From Schlesneria paludicola DSM 18645 (GTDB lineage Bacteria; Planctomycetota; Planctomycetia; Planctomycetales; Planctomycetaceae), in NCBI RefSeq assembly GCF_000255655.1, contig NZ_JH636435.1, positions 498,209 to 562,208 of the forward strand: a stretch of DNA of 64,000 nucleotides, written 5' to 3'. Numbering within the stretch: the first letter of the stretch is position 1; every line of letters begins with the position of its first letter. The notes under the pieces are model-generated. The model did no database searches. It was not told the DNA's origin and saw only the letters and a program-made list of their open reading frames with translations. A program made the translations under genes and the position numbers. Below are positions 27,162-35,031 of this stretch, piece after piece.

Positions 27162-27467
27162 ATGCGGCGTTTGCAGCGACAAGGGATCCTTCCGATGTCG
27201 CAGGGCGATTACCTGAAGCTGCTTGACTGGACAGGTCGGCAACTGCATCGCGGCAAGCGAGGTCGAATTCCCGTAAGTTGCGAGTCCGTGCTGAAACGAC
27301 TAAATCTCGATCGCCGCTCGTGGTGCGATCTGGTCAGCGAGTTCGGCAAGCTGTTTATTCATGTGGCTGGTCGCCCTCAGACGATCGACGCGACGCTCAG
27401 TCGTGTCGGCCAGCATCGCTACCACCTCCGCAGCCGCGCCCGCACGCTCCTTGTCGCGACAAAATGA
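27162..27467 (+). pseudogene. C-terminal remnant of a planctomycete transposase
   Basis: 101 codons encoding GILPMSQGDYLKLLDWTGRQ, then LHRGKRGRIPVSCESVLKRL and a basic tail. This resembles the C-terminal tail that follows the Y1/REP-type transposase domain in large planctomycete transposases. The catalytic N-terminal domain is entirely missing upstream, where the DUF6398 and small-protein genes lie instead, so it cannot be functional. The identity rests on the LDWTGRQ...GKRG...IP pattern. Confidence 0.6.
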
Positions 27468-27742
27468 GTTCAGGTTGGGGCTGAGCTTGCTCAGTGGCGA
27501 AAGATCGGACGACTACCCAAAGGCAATCGCTCGTCGAATTCTGGCGTCGCGTCACGTCCTGCTCACGAGCAAAGTGAATTCCTGCGAGTTCCCCCGCAGG
27601 TTCTTCAATCAAGGCGGATTCGCGCGTTGCCTTTTCCATTTCGAAGCGACGATCTGTCGACACCTCAAAAGTTATGCTGTGTCCCCAGTCTGTGTGCAAC
27701 CAGTTGTAGTGAGAGTCAGGTTTGTAATGAGGACGTGTGTTC
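27468..27742. other. Intergenic stretch between two transposase remnants
   Basis: 275 bp with no supported gene, promoter or repeat. It is probably decayed insertion-sequence or flanking DNA. Confidence 0.4.
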
Positions 27743-27961
27743 CTAGAACGCAGCCGAAGCCGTAGAGGAAGGAACACACGTTCGCGCGAACTCCGCCGGG
27801 ATGACATAGCCCAGCGAACTGTGAAGTCTCACGCCGTCATATTGACGGCGCCTTGACGAACCCAGGCTCATTGCGGAATGCAACGCGTCGAACACTTCAC
27901 AGCTCAGAAATTCATCCCGCACCTTCGAATGAAAAGTCGAGACTAGGCGCCGGACAATCAC
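27743..27961 (-). pseudogene. C-terminal fragment of an IS3-family transposase (OrfB)
   Basis: 72 codons including FHSKVRDEFLSCEVFDALHS and RRRQYDGVRLHSSLGYVIPA. These are the hallmark C-terminal segments of IS3-family OrfB integrases (the F-H-S-K-x-R-D-E-F-L block with the last catalytic Glu, then R-L-H-S-S-L-G-Y-x-x-P). The DDE core, OrfA and terminal inverted repeats are not present, so this is a decayed fragment. Confidence 0.8.
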
Positions 27962-28146
27962 CAGAGCGCCACATGACTTCCAAAGCGTCTACGGGCGTTT
28001 CTCAGTCGCCAGCATCAACAATTGACATCATCGCAAGGGGCTTTCGGCCTTCCAAACATTTGGAAACATGAACCGAACTGTTCGCCACGCAGTCGTTGAG
28101 TTTTGCTATCGTTCCACGCTGACGGTGTTGGATCTGCCTGACAGGA

Positions 28147-28205
28147 GCACATTCTCCGACTTGGGGGACCAATGACAGCTCGGTCGCCCAAGTCGGAGAA
28201 TGTGC
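28147..28205. repeat. Long perfect palindrome (19-bp arms)
   Basis: The arms GCACATTCTCCGACTTGGG (28147-28165) and CCCAAGTCGGAGAATGTGC (28187-28205) are exact complements. The stem continues inward with one mismatch (GGACC / GGTCG region), leaving a loop of about 11 bases. I recall the same hairpin as a dispersed element in other planctomycete genomes, but only one copy is seen here. No T-run follows, so it is not a typical terminator. Confidence 0.8.
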
Positions 28206-28488
28206 GGTGATATGACATGCGGGAAGAGCGGCCTCTCCCGCCTGAACGACTGATCGATGACATCTCATCGCCCTACGATGATGGTGCCACTATCGGTCTG
28301 TTCGTGTTTCATCAAAATTTGCAGTTCAAGCTCGGGTTGAGCGTCAATGAGCAACTTCATGATCACGTGGTTTCCCCCAGAGAAACAGGGAGAAGATTCA
28401 AGTTGCTCATTTTCGTCACCACAACTCAGAAAACCGGCTCTTGTCATCAAAAGCCACATGTCACTTGTGCTCACGATCTTAATATCGG

Positions 28489-28611
28489 AACCGTTCACAG
28501 ACTGAGGACGGGTTCATTTTCCCGCGTCACATGGAAGACTTACACTCGCGCGATGAACTGTAGATTCCGATTGAACCTGGAAACTGTGCCTGTCGGGCTG
28601 TGAACGATTAC
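28489..28611. repeat. MITE-like element, copy B
   Basis: About 123 bp with left end AACCGTTCACAGACTGAGGA and right end GGGCTGTGAACGATTACC, which are complementary over the GTTCACAG core. Internal blocks GGTTCATTTTCCCGCG, TAGATTCCGATTGAACCTGG and ACTGTGCCTG align with copy A at 25962-26094. It is non-coding. Confidence 0.8.
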
Positions 28612-28836
28612 CTTGAAATCACGAACAGCAACCAAGCTTCGACGACGTTCCGACGGCGGAATTGATCTTTCACAATTTGACTGAACCGTATCGACCCGCA
28701 AACGATTCGACCTGTTGCGATCGATTACGGGCAGCGACGAATCGCTGACGCTTTGCTCACGGCCTTAACAGGCTGTTGATGTCAGTGGAACAGGCACCTG
28801 GGCGTTGACGACGTCATGGCATATTTCACGCTGGCC

Positions 28837-28850
28837 TGAGCCAGTCCCCG
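28837..28850 (-). repeat. MITE-like element, core fragment on the minus strand
   Basis: TGAGCCAGTCCCCG is the exact complement of CGGGGACTGGCTCA in copy A. No terminal repeats flank it, so it is a fragment at best. Confidence 0.4.
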
Positions 28851-28944
28851 TGACTTCAACGGACTGTTAATCAGCGAGACTGATAGCTTAACCCCTGAAT
28901 GCAACAGGCCGTCCACCTCGACCTGCGTTCGAAAGATGGTCACT

Positions 28945-28991
28945 CAAAAAAGAAAGCAGCCCGGGCGCTCAATGGCGGCCGGGCTGCTAAT
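28945..28991 (-). terminator. Rho-independent terminator
   Basis: Read on the minus strand, AGCAGCCCGG pairs with CCGGGCTGCT (10-bp GC-rich stem) and is followed by TTTCTTTTTT. It lies about 55 bp past the stop of the minus-strand gene at 29045-30124 and fits as its terminator. Confidence 0.85.
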
Positions 28992-29044
28992 AGGGCGGTG
29001 GGCCGGGTCGCTCCACCGCGAAACAATCTCGTCAATTGTGCTTG

Positions 29045-30124
29045 TTATTTGGGTGACGGAGGGACACCTGCCTGGGCTGTCGCGGGCGTCGCACGCGGTG
29101 TCCCGCTTCCGTTTGTGAGTTGAACTGAGCCAGCCTGCTTGCCTTGGCCGCCCGCCTGTCGGAAGGGCGTCAAAACTTCTTCGGGGGAAAACGGGGGAAA
29201 GCCTGCGGCGATCGCCATTCGGCGACGCGATTCGGCGGTGCTGCGTGCGGAGACTTCAAGGAACTCCACTTTCTTCTGCGGGCTGACTCCGTCCAGCTTG
29301 TTTCCAATCTGTTCGATCCAGCCGGGATGACGGGCCATCGCCTGGGACATCAGATGCACGAACAATGTCATCTGCTTGAAATTTCGGTCGGCGATATTGT
29401 GACTGACGGGGGCAATGACTTTGGCTACGGCTTCGACTGCATGGGAGGGAAACTCCACAAACACGTCACCCGAATGCGTTCCAATCATCCTTCCTTCAGA
29501 GTCTTTAACGAACGTCGTCTGCAGCCGCATCAATGATCGCGCCACGATCGGCTTGGGCAACAGCGGACTTTTGAATGCACCATCGCAATGAATCACAATC
29601 TCTGTGGGCGTCTGCAGGAACAACTCCACATCGCCGACGGAACCATCTCCTGCGTCCGCCCGGTAGTGATTCAAGCCGGTTTGCTGTAACTGAAACTGAG
29701 AAATATCCATCGCTCGCCAGGTCGAAACGGCGACATCCGGATTCTTCAAGAAGTAGTGATACACATCGGGATCGCACTCGAACGAAATCGTCGGGAGTCG
29801 GCGATACATCCCCAGGTTGTTCAGAACCGACTGGGATTTCTTCTGGGCATCGGGACTCAGCCGATTCAAAGGGACCTCGGCGATGGCCTGCTTTCGCATG
29901 GCCTTGGTCGAGAGTCCTGGTTTCACGAACGTCAGACCTGGGTATTGTCCGCGATCTTCGAAATCGCCTTCGTGTACGACTGTCTTTCCATACGGTTGCG
30001 CAATCTCCGAGGAATTGGGTCCGTCGCAGATGGCGACCGAGTTGACTGTAGCGATCGATAAACAGATCGCCGTCCCAGTCGTCACTCGGCGCAGCCATCT
30101 CCCTCGCAGGTACGCGTGCCGCAT
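29045..30124 (-). CDS. Secreted protein of unknown function
   Basis: About 359 residues from ATG 30124, chosen because a GGGGGGA ribosome binding site lies six bases upstream; the in-frame ATG at 30139 sits before it. A signal-like segment (RRVTTGTAICLSIATVNSVA) follows a basic head. The mature part contains GQYPGLTFVKPGLSTKAMRK, a region around CDPDVYHYFLKNPDVAVSTW, and a C-terminal Pro/Gly/Gln-rich tail (GGQGKQAGSVQLTNGSGTPR). I recognise the CDPDVYxYFLKNPDV...WRAM pattern as a conserved planctomycete protein of unknown role. No enzymatic motif is seen. It ends at a strong terminator. Confidence 0.7.
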   Translation of the reverse strand: MRHAYLRGRWLRRVTTGTAICLSIATVNSVAICDGPNSSEIAQPYGKTVVHEGDFEDRGQYPGLTFVKPGLSTKAMRKQAIAEVPLNRLSPDAQKKSQSVLNNLGMYRRLPTISFECDPDVYHYFLKNPDVAVSTWRAMDISQFQLQQTGLNHYRADAGDGSVGDVELFLQTPTEIVIHCDGAFKSPLLPKPIVARSLMRLQTTFVKDSEGRMIGTHSGDVFVEFPSHAVEAVAKVIAPVSHNIADRNFKQMTLFVHLMSQAMARHPGWIEQIGNKLDGVSPQKKVEFLEVSARSTAESRRRMAIAAGFPPFSPEEVLTPFRQAGGQGKQAGSVQLTNGSGTPRATPATAQAGVPPSPK

Positions 30125-30571
30125 CCGTAGTCCCCCCATAATCCGATCCTGACGAAGTCACTTGCGTAACCCGTCGATGCCGCACACGTCCAGCGACGAC
30201 AATTGATGATGCTCGCCGTTCTGATCTTCCGGGCCGAGTTCCGATCGCGATCGAAAGTCTTCCAGGCGAGCGAGAGGATTCATCGGCACAATCGCTACGA
30301 CCCCGAGAGCCATAATAATTTCTCACGAAGGCGGTAGGTTCCGCGCTATTCAGGCCATGATCACGCCACTTAAAAACATGAGAAGAACGAGACAAATCAT
30401 GGCGTTTCTTTCGCAAAGCCAAGCACAATCACAGAAAGGTCCACCCAGACCTCCTCGCCGCAAACTCACTTGGCGTCAATTCGATTCCGGACTGAACATA
30501 GACGACATGTGGACTGTCACCATACCATCCTGAACACCTGAATCGACGGTGCACTTTTACATCGACAAATC
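30125..30571. other. Divergent intergenic region
   Basis: 447 bp between the secreted protein gene (minus) and the CinA-like gene (plus). It should contain both promoters. No clear boxes or repeats were recognised, and the overlapping open frames are antisense shadows. Confidence 0.4.
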
Positions 30572-31114
30572 ATGACTCAGCCCCTGAATTCCATCGCCGG
30601 ATCAGTTGCACGCGCGCTCGCGCATCAGAAAAAGCGCATCGTTTTCGCCGAGAGCTGTACCGCTGGACTCGTATCGGCGACGCTGGGGCGGATCCCCGGA
30701 ATCTCAGAGTACCTCTGCGGATCGGCGGTTGTGTACCGGCTCGACACAAAGACTCAGTGGCTCGGGGTCCCTGAATCGATGCTCCTCAATCCGGGCCCGG
30801 TGAGCGAACCCGTCGCGCTCGCGATGGCACTGGGGGTACTCTCGCGCACCCCAGAAGCGGACCTCGCCGCGGCAGTCACCGGACACTTGGGACCGAACGC
30901 TCCGACCGCACAAGACGGGCTCGTCTTCTTGAGCATTGTGGACCGCAACGGACTCCGTGCCGTTCAGGAGCATCGACTGCCGCACAGCGCAGGCACCAGC
31001 CAGCCAGCCGCGTACCCAGGCGACTCAGAGCGTGAGCAGCGGCAATGGCACGCCGTCGATCTGGTTCTAAGAATGGTTGCAGCCCAACTGAACGTCGAAA
31101 CAGCCGACCACTGA
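30572..31114 (+). CDS. CinA C-terminal domain protein, nicotinamide-nucleotide amidohydrolase
   Basis: 180 residues comprising just the PncC/CinA C-terminal domain. Diagnostic segments are RIVFAESCTAGLVSATLGRI (with the catalytic Ser and neighbouring Thr), GISEYLCGSAVVYRLDTKTQ and AAVTGHLGPNAP. The family hydrolyses nicotinamide mononucleotide to nicotinate mononucleotide and ammonia in pyridine nucleotide recycling. The N-terminal COG1058/MoaB-like half of full CinA is absent. The C-terminus carries an acidic insertion (PAAYPGDSEREQRQWHA). It is cytoplasmic and convergent with the lipoprotein gene. Confidence 0.9.
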   Translation: MTQPLNSIAGSVARALAHQKKRIVFAESCTAGLVSATLGRIPGISEYLCGSAVVYRLDTKTQWLGVPESMLLNPGPVSEPVALAMALGVLSRTPEADLAAAVTGHLGPNAPTAQDGLVFLSIVDRNGLRAVQEHRLPHSAGTSQPAAYPGDSEREQRQWHAVDLVLRMVAAQLNVETADH

Positions 31115-31189
31115 GTCAGCCATCGCAGGCCTGCGCACGAAGCAAAGCTCAGTCATTCACACCAGGCCCATTCGCGAAACACGCCTGAC

Positions 31190-31615
31190 CTATAGCTCTT
31201 TGGGATGAGCCGGAACCGGTGCCGCATCGGGCGACGTTCCCATTGGCAATGGCTGATCGTACGGGTCGACATCCAGAGCTCTGATATGCCGCTTGGTCCG
31301 CACAGTCGGAGGCGGCATGATGTTGCTGGGGTACTCGTATGGATACAACGGCGGATACAAATTGCATTCGTCATAACGGTCATAGCAACCATTGTTGCAG
31401 CACCGCTCGCAGAACCGTCGGTTGAATGCGCTGCACCAGTCTGGCTTGCCCATTCGCGTGATATCCCAGCGAGGATTGTACCAGCGATCGAAATAGAGAT
31501 GTGTGTCGTTGACGTCATCAACCACATTGGCATACGAATCAAAGACAGGGCAACACTGGCAGCCTGTTGTCAGTGCCAACACCATTCCCGCGATCGCAAT
31601 CCATGGACGCTGCAT
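31190..31615 (-). CDS. Small Cys- and Tyr-rich lipoprotein of unknown function
   Basis: About 141 residues from ATG 31615 (a GTG at 31627 is an alternative). MQRPWIAIAGMVLALTTGCQ is a lipoprotein signal with lipobox LTTGC. The mature region has a Cys cluster (FCERCCNNGCYDRYDECN) and a Tyr/Pro stretch (LYPPLYPYEYPSNIMPPP). Eight or more Cys suggest disulfides or metal binding in the envelope. I do not recognise a family. It is divergent from the kinase-like gene that follows. Confidence 0.7.
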   Translation of the reverse strand: MQRPWIAIAGMVLALTTGCQCCPVFDSYANVVDDVNDTHLYFDRWYNPRWDITRMGKPDWCSAFNRRFCERCCNNGCYDRYDECNLYPPLYPYEYPSNIMPPPTVRTKRHIRALDVDPYDQPLPMGTSPDAAPVPAHPKEL

Positions 31616-31796
31616 GCCTGATCTCACTTTCCGCCAAGGGGCTTCTTCTGGAGATCGACCAATGCATTAAACCAGCTTGAACGCATTTGCCGATCTTAAC
31701 GTACAAGTTGGCTCGCACGACGCGCACTGGCTCGCGGTCGTCGCTAGAATTCAGGAGCTGTTCAGACGTGCCTCTGTACCAACCTTGTCAGGTTCA

Positions 31797-32675
31797 ATGG
31801 GTCATATTTCGCCTCACTCTTGGGACGCTGGATTGTCCGATTCTCAACTGAAAACGTGGGATAATGGCCGCCTGACGGTGAGCCAGAACTTCACCACACT
31901 GCTTCGTGAACACGGATGGACTTCATTCGATTCGGTCTGGACTCAAACGGCAGATGCTGCCGTCGCGAAGAACGTCCGTACAGATCGCGTTACCCTGCGA
32001 TTCACCCTGAACGATGCCGGAACCGAACGCGCCTTCTATATCAAGCGACATGGCCGATCATCCTGGAAAGAGTACATCAAACCTCTCCTTCGGCTGACTT
32101 GGCCGATCTTGGGGGCTCGAAACGAATGGCGAGCGATCCTCGATTTTCAGAACGCGGGAATCCCAACCATGACGCCCGTTGCGCTCGGTGAATCGGGTGC
32201 GAATTCGTTCCTGATTACCGAAGCCATCGAAAACTGCATCAAACTTTCGGAATTGGGGAAGTCCGCTGTTGGCATTGCCGAGTCGGTACCGATCGACGGA
32301 TCGCAAGCGAACGAGAAGTCGCGGCGTCGGCTCATTCGCCATGTCGCGGAGATTGCTCGAAAAATGCATGATGCCGGGCTACACCACCAGGATTTTTACC
32401 TGGGGCATTTGCTACTGTCTCCGGCCGACGAAAGCCTTTTCGTCATTGACTTGGGCCGCGTCCGCAAGCAGTCGCCGTTGTCGATGCGATGGATTGTGAA
32501 GGACCTCGCACAGCTCAGTTTTTCAGCAACACAAGTGACGTCCGCGACGGAGCAACTTCGTTTTCTTCGCGACTATTTCGGACGGCCGTTGACGCGATTG
32601 GACAAAAGATTAATCCAGCGTATTCAGTCTAAAACAGGCAGAATCGCCCGCCATTCCCGAAAAAACCGCCTCTAA
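31797..32675 (+). CDS. InaA/Kdo-kinase (LPS kinase)-like protein
   Basis: About 292 residues from ATG 31797; the frame is open from a TTG at 31677, but the extra 40 residues are unconvincing. The kinase-like fold is seen in YIKRHGRSSWKEYIKPLL (phosphate-binding Lys), HHQDFYLGHLLLSP (catalytic H-x-D) and FVIDLGRVRKQS (the DFG-equivalent Asp). This pattern is that of the WaaP/KdkA/InaA group, which phosphorylates heptose or Kdo in the lipid A-core; planctomycetes do make LPS-like glycolipids. It stands alone, not in a core-biosynthesis operon. An unrelated small-molecule kinase is a possible alternative. Confidence 0.8.
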   Translation: MGHISPHSWDAGLSDSQLKTWDNGRLTVSQNFTTLLREHGWTSFDSVWTQTADAAVAKNVRTDRVTLRFTLNDAGTERAFYIKRHGRSSWKEYIKPLLRLTWPILGARNEWRAILDFQNAGIPTMTPVALGESGANSFLITEAIENCIKLSELGKSAVGIAESVPIDGSQANEKSRRRLIRHVAEIARKMHDAGLHHQDFYLGHLLLSPADESLFVIDLGRVRKQSPLSMRWIVKDLAQLSFSATQVTSATEQLRFLRDYFGRPLTRLDKRLIQRIQSKTGRIARHSRKNRL

Positions 32676-32897
32676 ATGACTGGCCGAAGCGAAATCGCCT
32701 TCATACAAATTGACGTTCGATGCGACACCACTCGCGAATTGACGGTGCAATCTGTGCGTTTTTCGAGAAAATCGCGAACCTTTCGTCGCTGAGTGACTCC
32801 TGATGCCTCGTAAATCAGACCGACGACCCGTTTCCAACCGAGCGACATTCCTGCAGATTCGATAGACGTTACGGTTTGCAGACGCCATTTTTCAGAA

Positions 32898-34109
32898 ATG
32901 ATTCCCACCATGTCCGAACACATTCCGCTGCCTCTCGGTTTCTCTAGCGCCGGAATTCGATGCGGGATCAAGAGCGACCCGCAAAAACTGGATCTGGCAC
33001 TTCTCGTTTCGGACCGGCCTTGTGCCGCAGCGGGCGTCTTCACCACAAATCTGGTCTGCGGTGCGCCGGTCAAAGTCTCACGCGAACGCCTGCCACGTTC
33101 GACCGCACGAGCTGTTGTCCTCAATTCCGGCAATTCCAACGCAGCGACCGGGGATCGGGGAATTGCTGATGCGAAGCGAATGACGCAGATTGTTGCCGAC
33201 CAGATCGGAGCATCTCAGGACGACGTCCTGGTTGCATCAACAGGGGTCATCGGGCGTTTTTTGCCGATGGACGTTTTACAGGCGGGCATTCCCGTTGCCG
33301 CAAAGGCACTCTCCGATTCTTCCGAGTCATTCCTGCTCGCTGCCAAAGCGATGATGACAACCGACACGTTTCCGAAACAGGCGACCGAGACCATTCGAAT
33401 TGGCGGTAATACGGTCCGCATCAGCGGCGTATGCAAGGGCGCAGCGATGATTGCGCCGAACATGGCAACGATGCTGTGCGTGATCATGACCGATGCGGGA
33501 CTCACACCTGAAGAAGCGAAGCAGTGGCTGCGAGCAAGTGTTGAAGACTCATTCAACTGCATCAGCGTCGACGGTCACGAAAGCACCAGTGACACCGTAA
33601 TCCTGCTGGCGAATGGGGCCTCGGGAATTACGATCTCGTCCGCCGACGAAGGAAGAGAATTCCAACAGGCGCTCGATCGAGTCGCGATGAAGCTGGCAAC
33701 GGACATCATTCGGGACGCGGAAGGAGCACATCACTTCGTGGAACTCAACGTCACCGGATGCAGGACCCGAGACGAGGCGTTCACCATCGCAAAAGCGGTC
33801 GCAGAAAGTCCACTGGTCAAGACGGCCATCTGCGGCGCGGACCCCAATTGGGGCCGAATCGTTTCGGCTGCAGGCTACGCTGGCGTGCCGCTGCAGGAAT
33901 CCGACATGTCGCTGGTCGTAAACGGCTTCTTGCTCTATCAGGCAGGTGCCCCGGTCGATTTCGATGCCAAGCAGGTTTCGAGCAGCCTGCGCGACAATCG
34001 GAACGTTACGATCGACCTAAAGCTGACCCACGGTAATGCACAGGTTCGCTTCTGGACCTGCGACCTCACCAAGGAATATGTCGAACTCAACGCCGACTAC
34101 ACCACATGA
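32898..34109 (+). CDS. argJ: Bifunctional ornithine acetyltransferase / N-acetylglutamate synthase
   Basis: 403 residues, the usual ArgJ size. The protein moves the acetyl group from N-acetylornithine to glutamate in the cyclic arginine pathway and may also use acetyl-CoA. The self-cleavage site is clear: KGAAMIAPNMATMLCVIMTD, with cleavage expected before the Thr of the AT pair. Other family segments are LNSGNSNAATGDRG, CISVDGHESTSDTV and AICGADPNWGRIVSAAGY. An in-frame ATG 12 bases downstream (32910, MSEHIPLPLGF) is an alternative start; neither has a strong ribosome binding site. No other arg gene is adjacent. It is convergent with fdhD. Confidence 0.95.
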   Translation: MIPTMSEHIPLPLGFSSAGIRCGIKSDPQKLDLALLVSDRPCAAAGVFTTNLVCGAPVKVSRERLPRSTARAVVLNSGNSNAATGDRGIADAKRMTQIVADQIGASQDDVLVASTGVIGRFLPMDVLQAGIPVAAKALSDSSESFLLAAKAMMTTDTFPKQATETIRIGGNTVRISGVCKGAAMIAPNMATMLCVIMTDAGLTPEEAKQWLRASVEDSFNCISVDGHESTSDTVILLANGASGITISSADEGREFQQALDRVAMKLATDIIRDAEGAHHFVELNVTGCRTRDEAFTIAKAVAESPLVKTAICGADPNWGRIVSAAGYAGVPLQESDMSLVVNGFLLYQAGAPVDFDAKQVSSSLRDNRNVTIDLKLTHGNAQVRFWTCDLTKEYVELNADYTT

Positions 34110-34167
34110 GCAGTGCAATCGAGCTGCGGGCCCGATGCGTGCAATCGTCACACTCGCCAACGAGACG

Positions 34168-35031
34168 TCAACGAATCCGGTCGGGACCGCAGTAGACATT
34201 GCATCGGCCATTCCGCAGAAAGCCAACGAGCGTAATCTGAGATTGTCGAGCCAAGTCGACCGCCAGGCTTGAAGGCGCTCCGATCGCGGCGACAATCCCG
34301 ATCCCCGCCGCAGTCGCCTTCTGCAACAATTCAAAACTGGCACGACCACTCAGCAGCAGAATTCTGGGCTCGGTTGGCGGCAGGCGATCCGCCAGGAACT
34401 CTGCGCCAATCAGCTTATCGAGTGCGTTGTGACGTCCAACGTCTTCTCTTACGGCCAATAGATTCCCGGCCTGATCGAACAAAGCGGCTGCGTGCAGCCC
34501 CCCCGTACTGTCAAAGATCGCTTGCTCCGAACGCAGTCGCTTGGGCAACGCATACAGAATTTCGGGATCGATCTGAAATTCCATCGGGGGGGGCGTGCAA
34601 CCAAGTCGATTGACGGCTTCGAGCGAGGTCTTGCCACAGATGCCGCAACTTGACGTCACATGAAAATTTCGCTCGAATCGTGACCAATCCAGATCGATCC
34701 GTTCCGCGAGTTCCACCTTGATCACATTACGCAGGCCCATCTCGCCAACAGCCGGTCCACAGTGTGCAATCCGCACAACCTGCGACGAATGTTGGACGAT
34801 TCCTTCACCGAACAGGAACCCCGCCGCCAGTTCCTGATCGCAACCAGGAGTGCGCATCGTAATCGATAGACTACGCTGCTGCCGCTTGCCATCGACCTGC
34901 CAGACAAGACGAATCTCGAGCGGCTCTTCAATTGCCAACACGTCGTCGGTGTGGCAACGCGTTCCCTCGTCGAATCGGTCGATCGTCACGCGGACGCTGG
35001 AGGGCGCGACGCTGGTCTGAATCGCCGTCAT
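34168..35031 (-). CDS. fdhD: Formate dehydrogenase accessory sulfurtransferase FdhD
   Basis: 287 residues. FdhD transfers sulfur from IscS to the molybdenum cofactor of formate dehydrogenases. The catalytic loop is SSCGICGKTSLEAVNRL (CxxC, about residue 145), with TGGLHAAALFDQAGNLLAVR and DVGRHNALDKLIGAEFLAD downstream, all signatures of the family. The ATG overlaps the stop of the FdhF/YdeP-like oxidoreductase gene by 4 bp, so the two are translationally coupled, which supports cofactor sulfuration of that enzyme. It is cytoplasmic. Confidence 0.95.
   Translation of the reverse strand: MTAIQTSVAPSSVRVTIDRFDEGTRCHTDDVLAIEEPLEIRLVWQVDGKRQQRSLSITMRTPGCDQELAAGFLFGEGIVQHSSQVVRIAHCGPAVGEMGLRNVIKVELAERIDLDWSRFERNFHVTSSCGICGKTSLEAVNRLGCTPPPMEFQIDPEILYALPKRLRSEQAIFDSTGGLHAAALFDQAGNLLAVREDVGRHNALDKLIGAEFLADRLPPTEPRILLLSGRASFELLQKATAAGIGIVAAIGAPSSLAVDLARQSQITLVGFLRNGRCNVYCGPDRIR

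Larger units (their letters stand above)
27962..28944. other. Gene-poor repeat-rich stretch
   Basis: About 980 bp without a supported gene. It holds a 19-bp-arm palindrome (28147-28205), MITE-like copy B (28489-28611), a fragment of the CCAAGGTGCC repeat on the minus strand (28787-28802) and a 14-base MITE core on the minus strand (28837-28850). It ends at a terminator for the next minus-strand gene. Confidence 0.6.

Noticed and set aside
25962-27961. A complete composite transposon carrying the DUF6398 gene
   Set aside because: No intact transposase, matching outer ends or target duplications can be shown; only repeat ends and decayed fragments are visible.
29505-30428. A 307-codon minus-strand frame overlapping the secreted protein gene
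   Set aside because: Its translation is Arg/Ser-rich without recognisable segments, while the other frame has a signal peptide, a ribosome binding site and a terminator.
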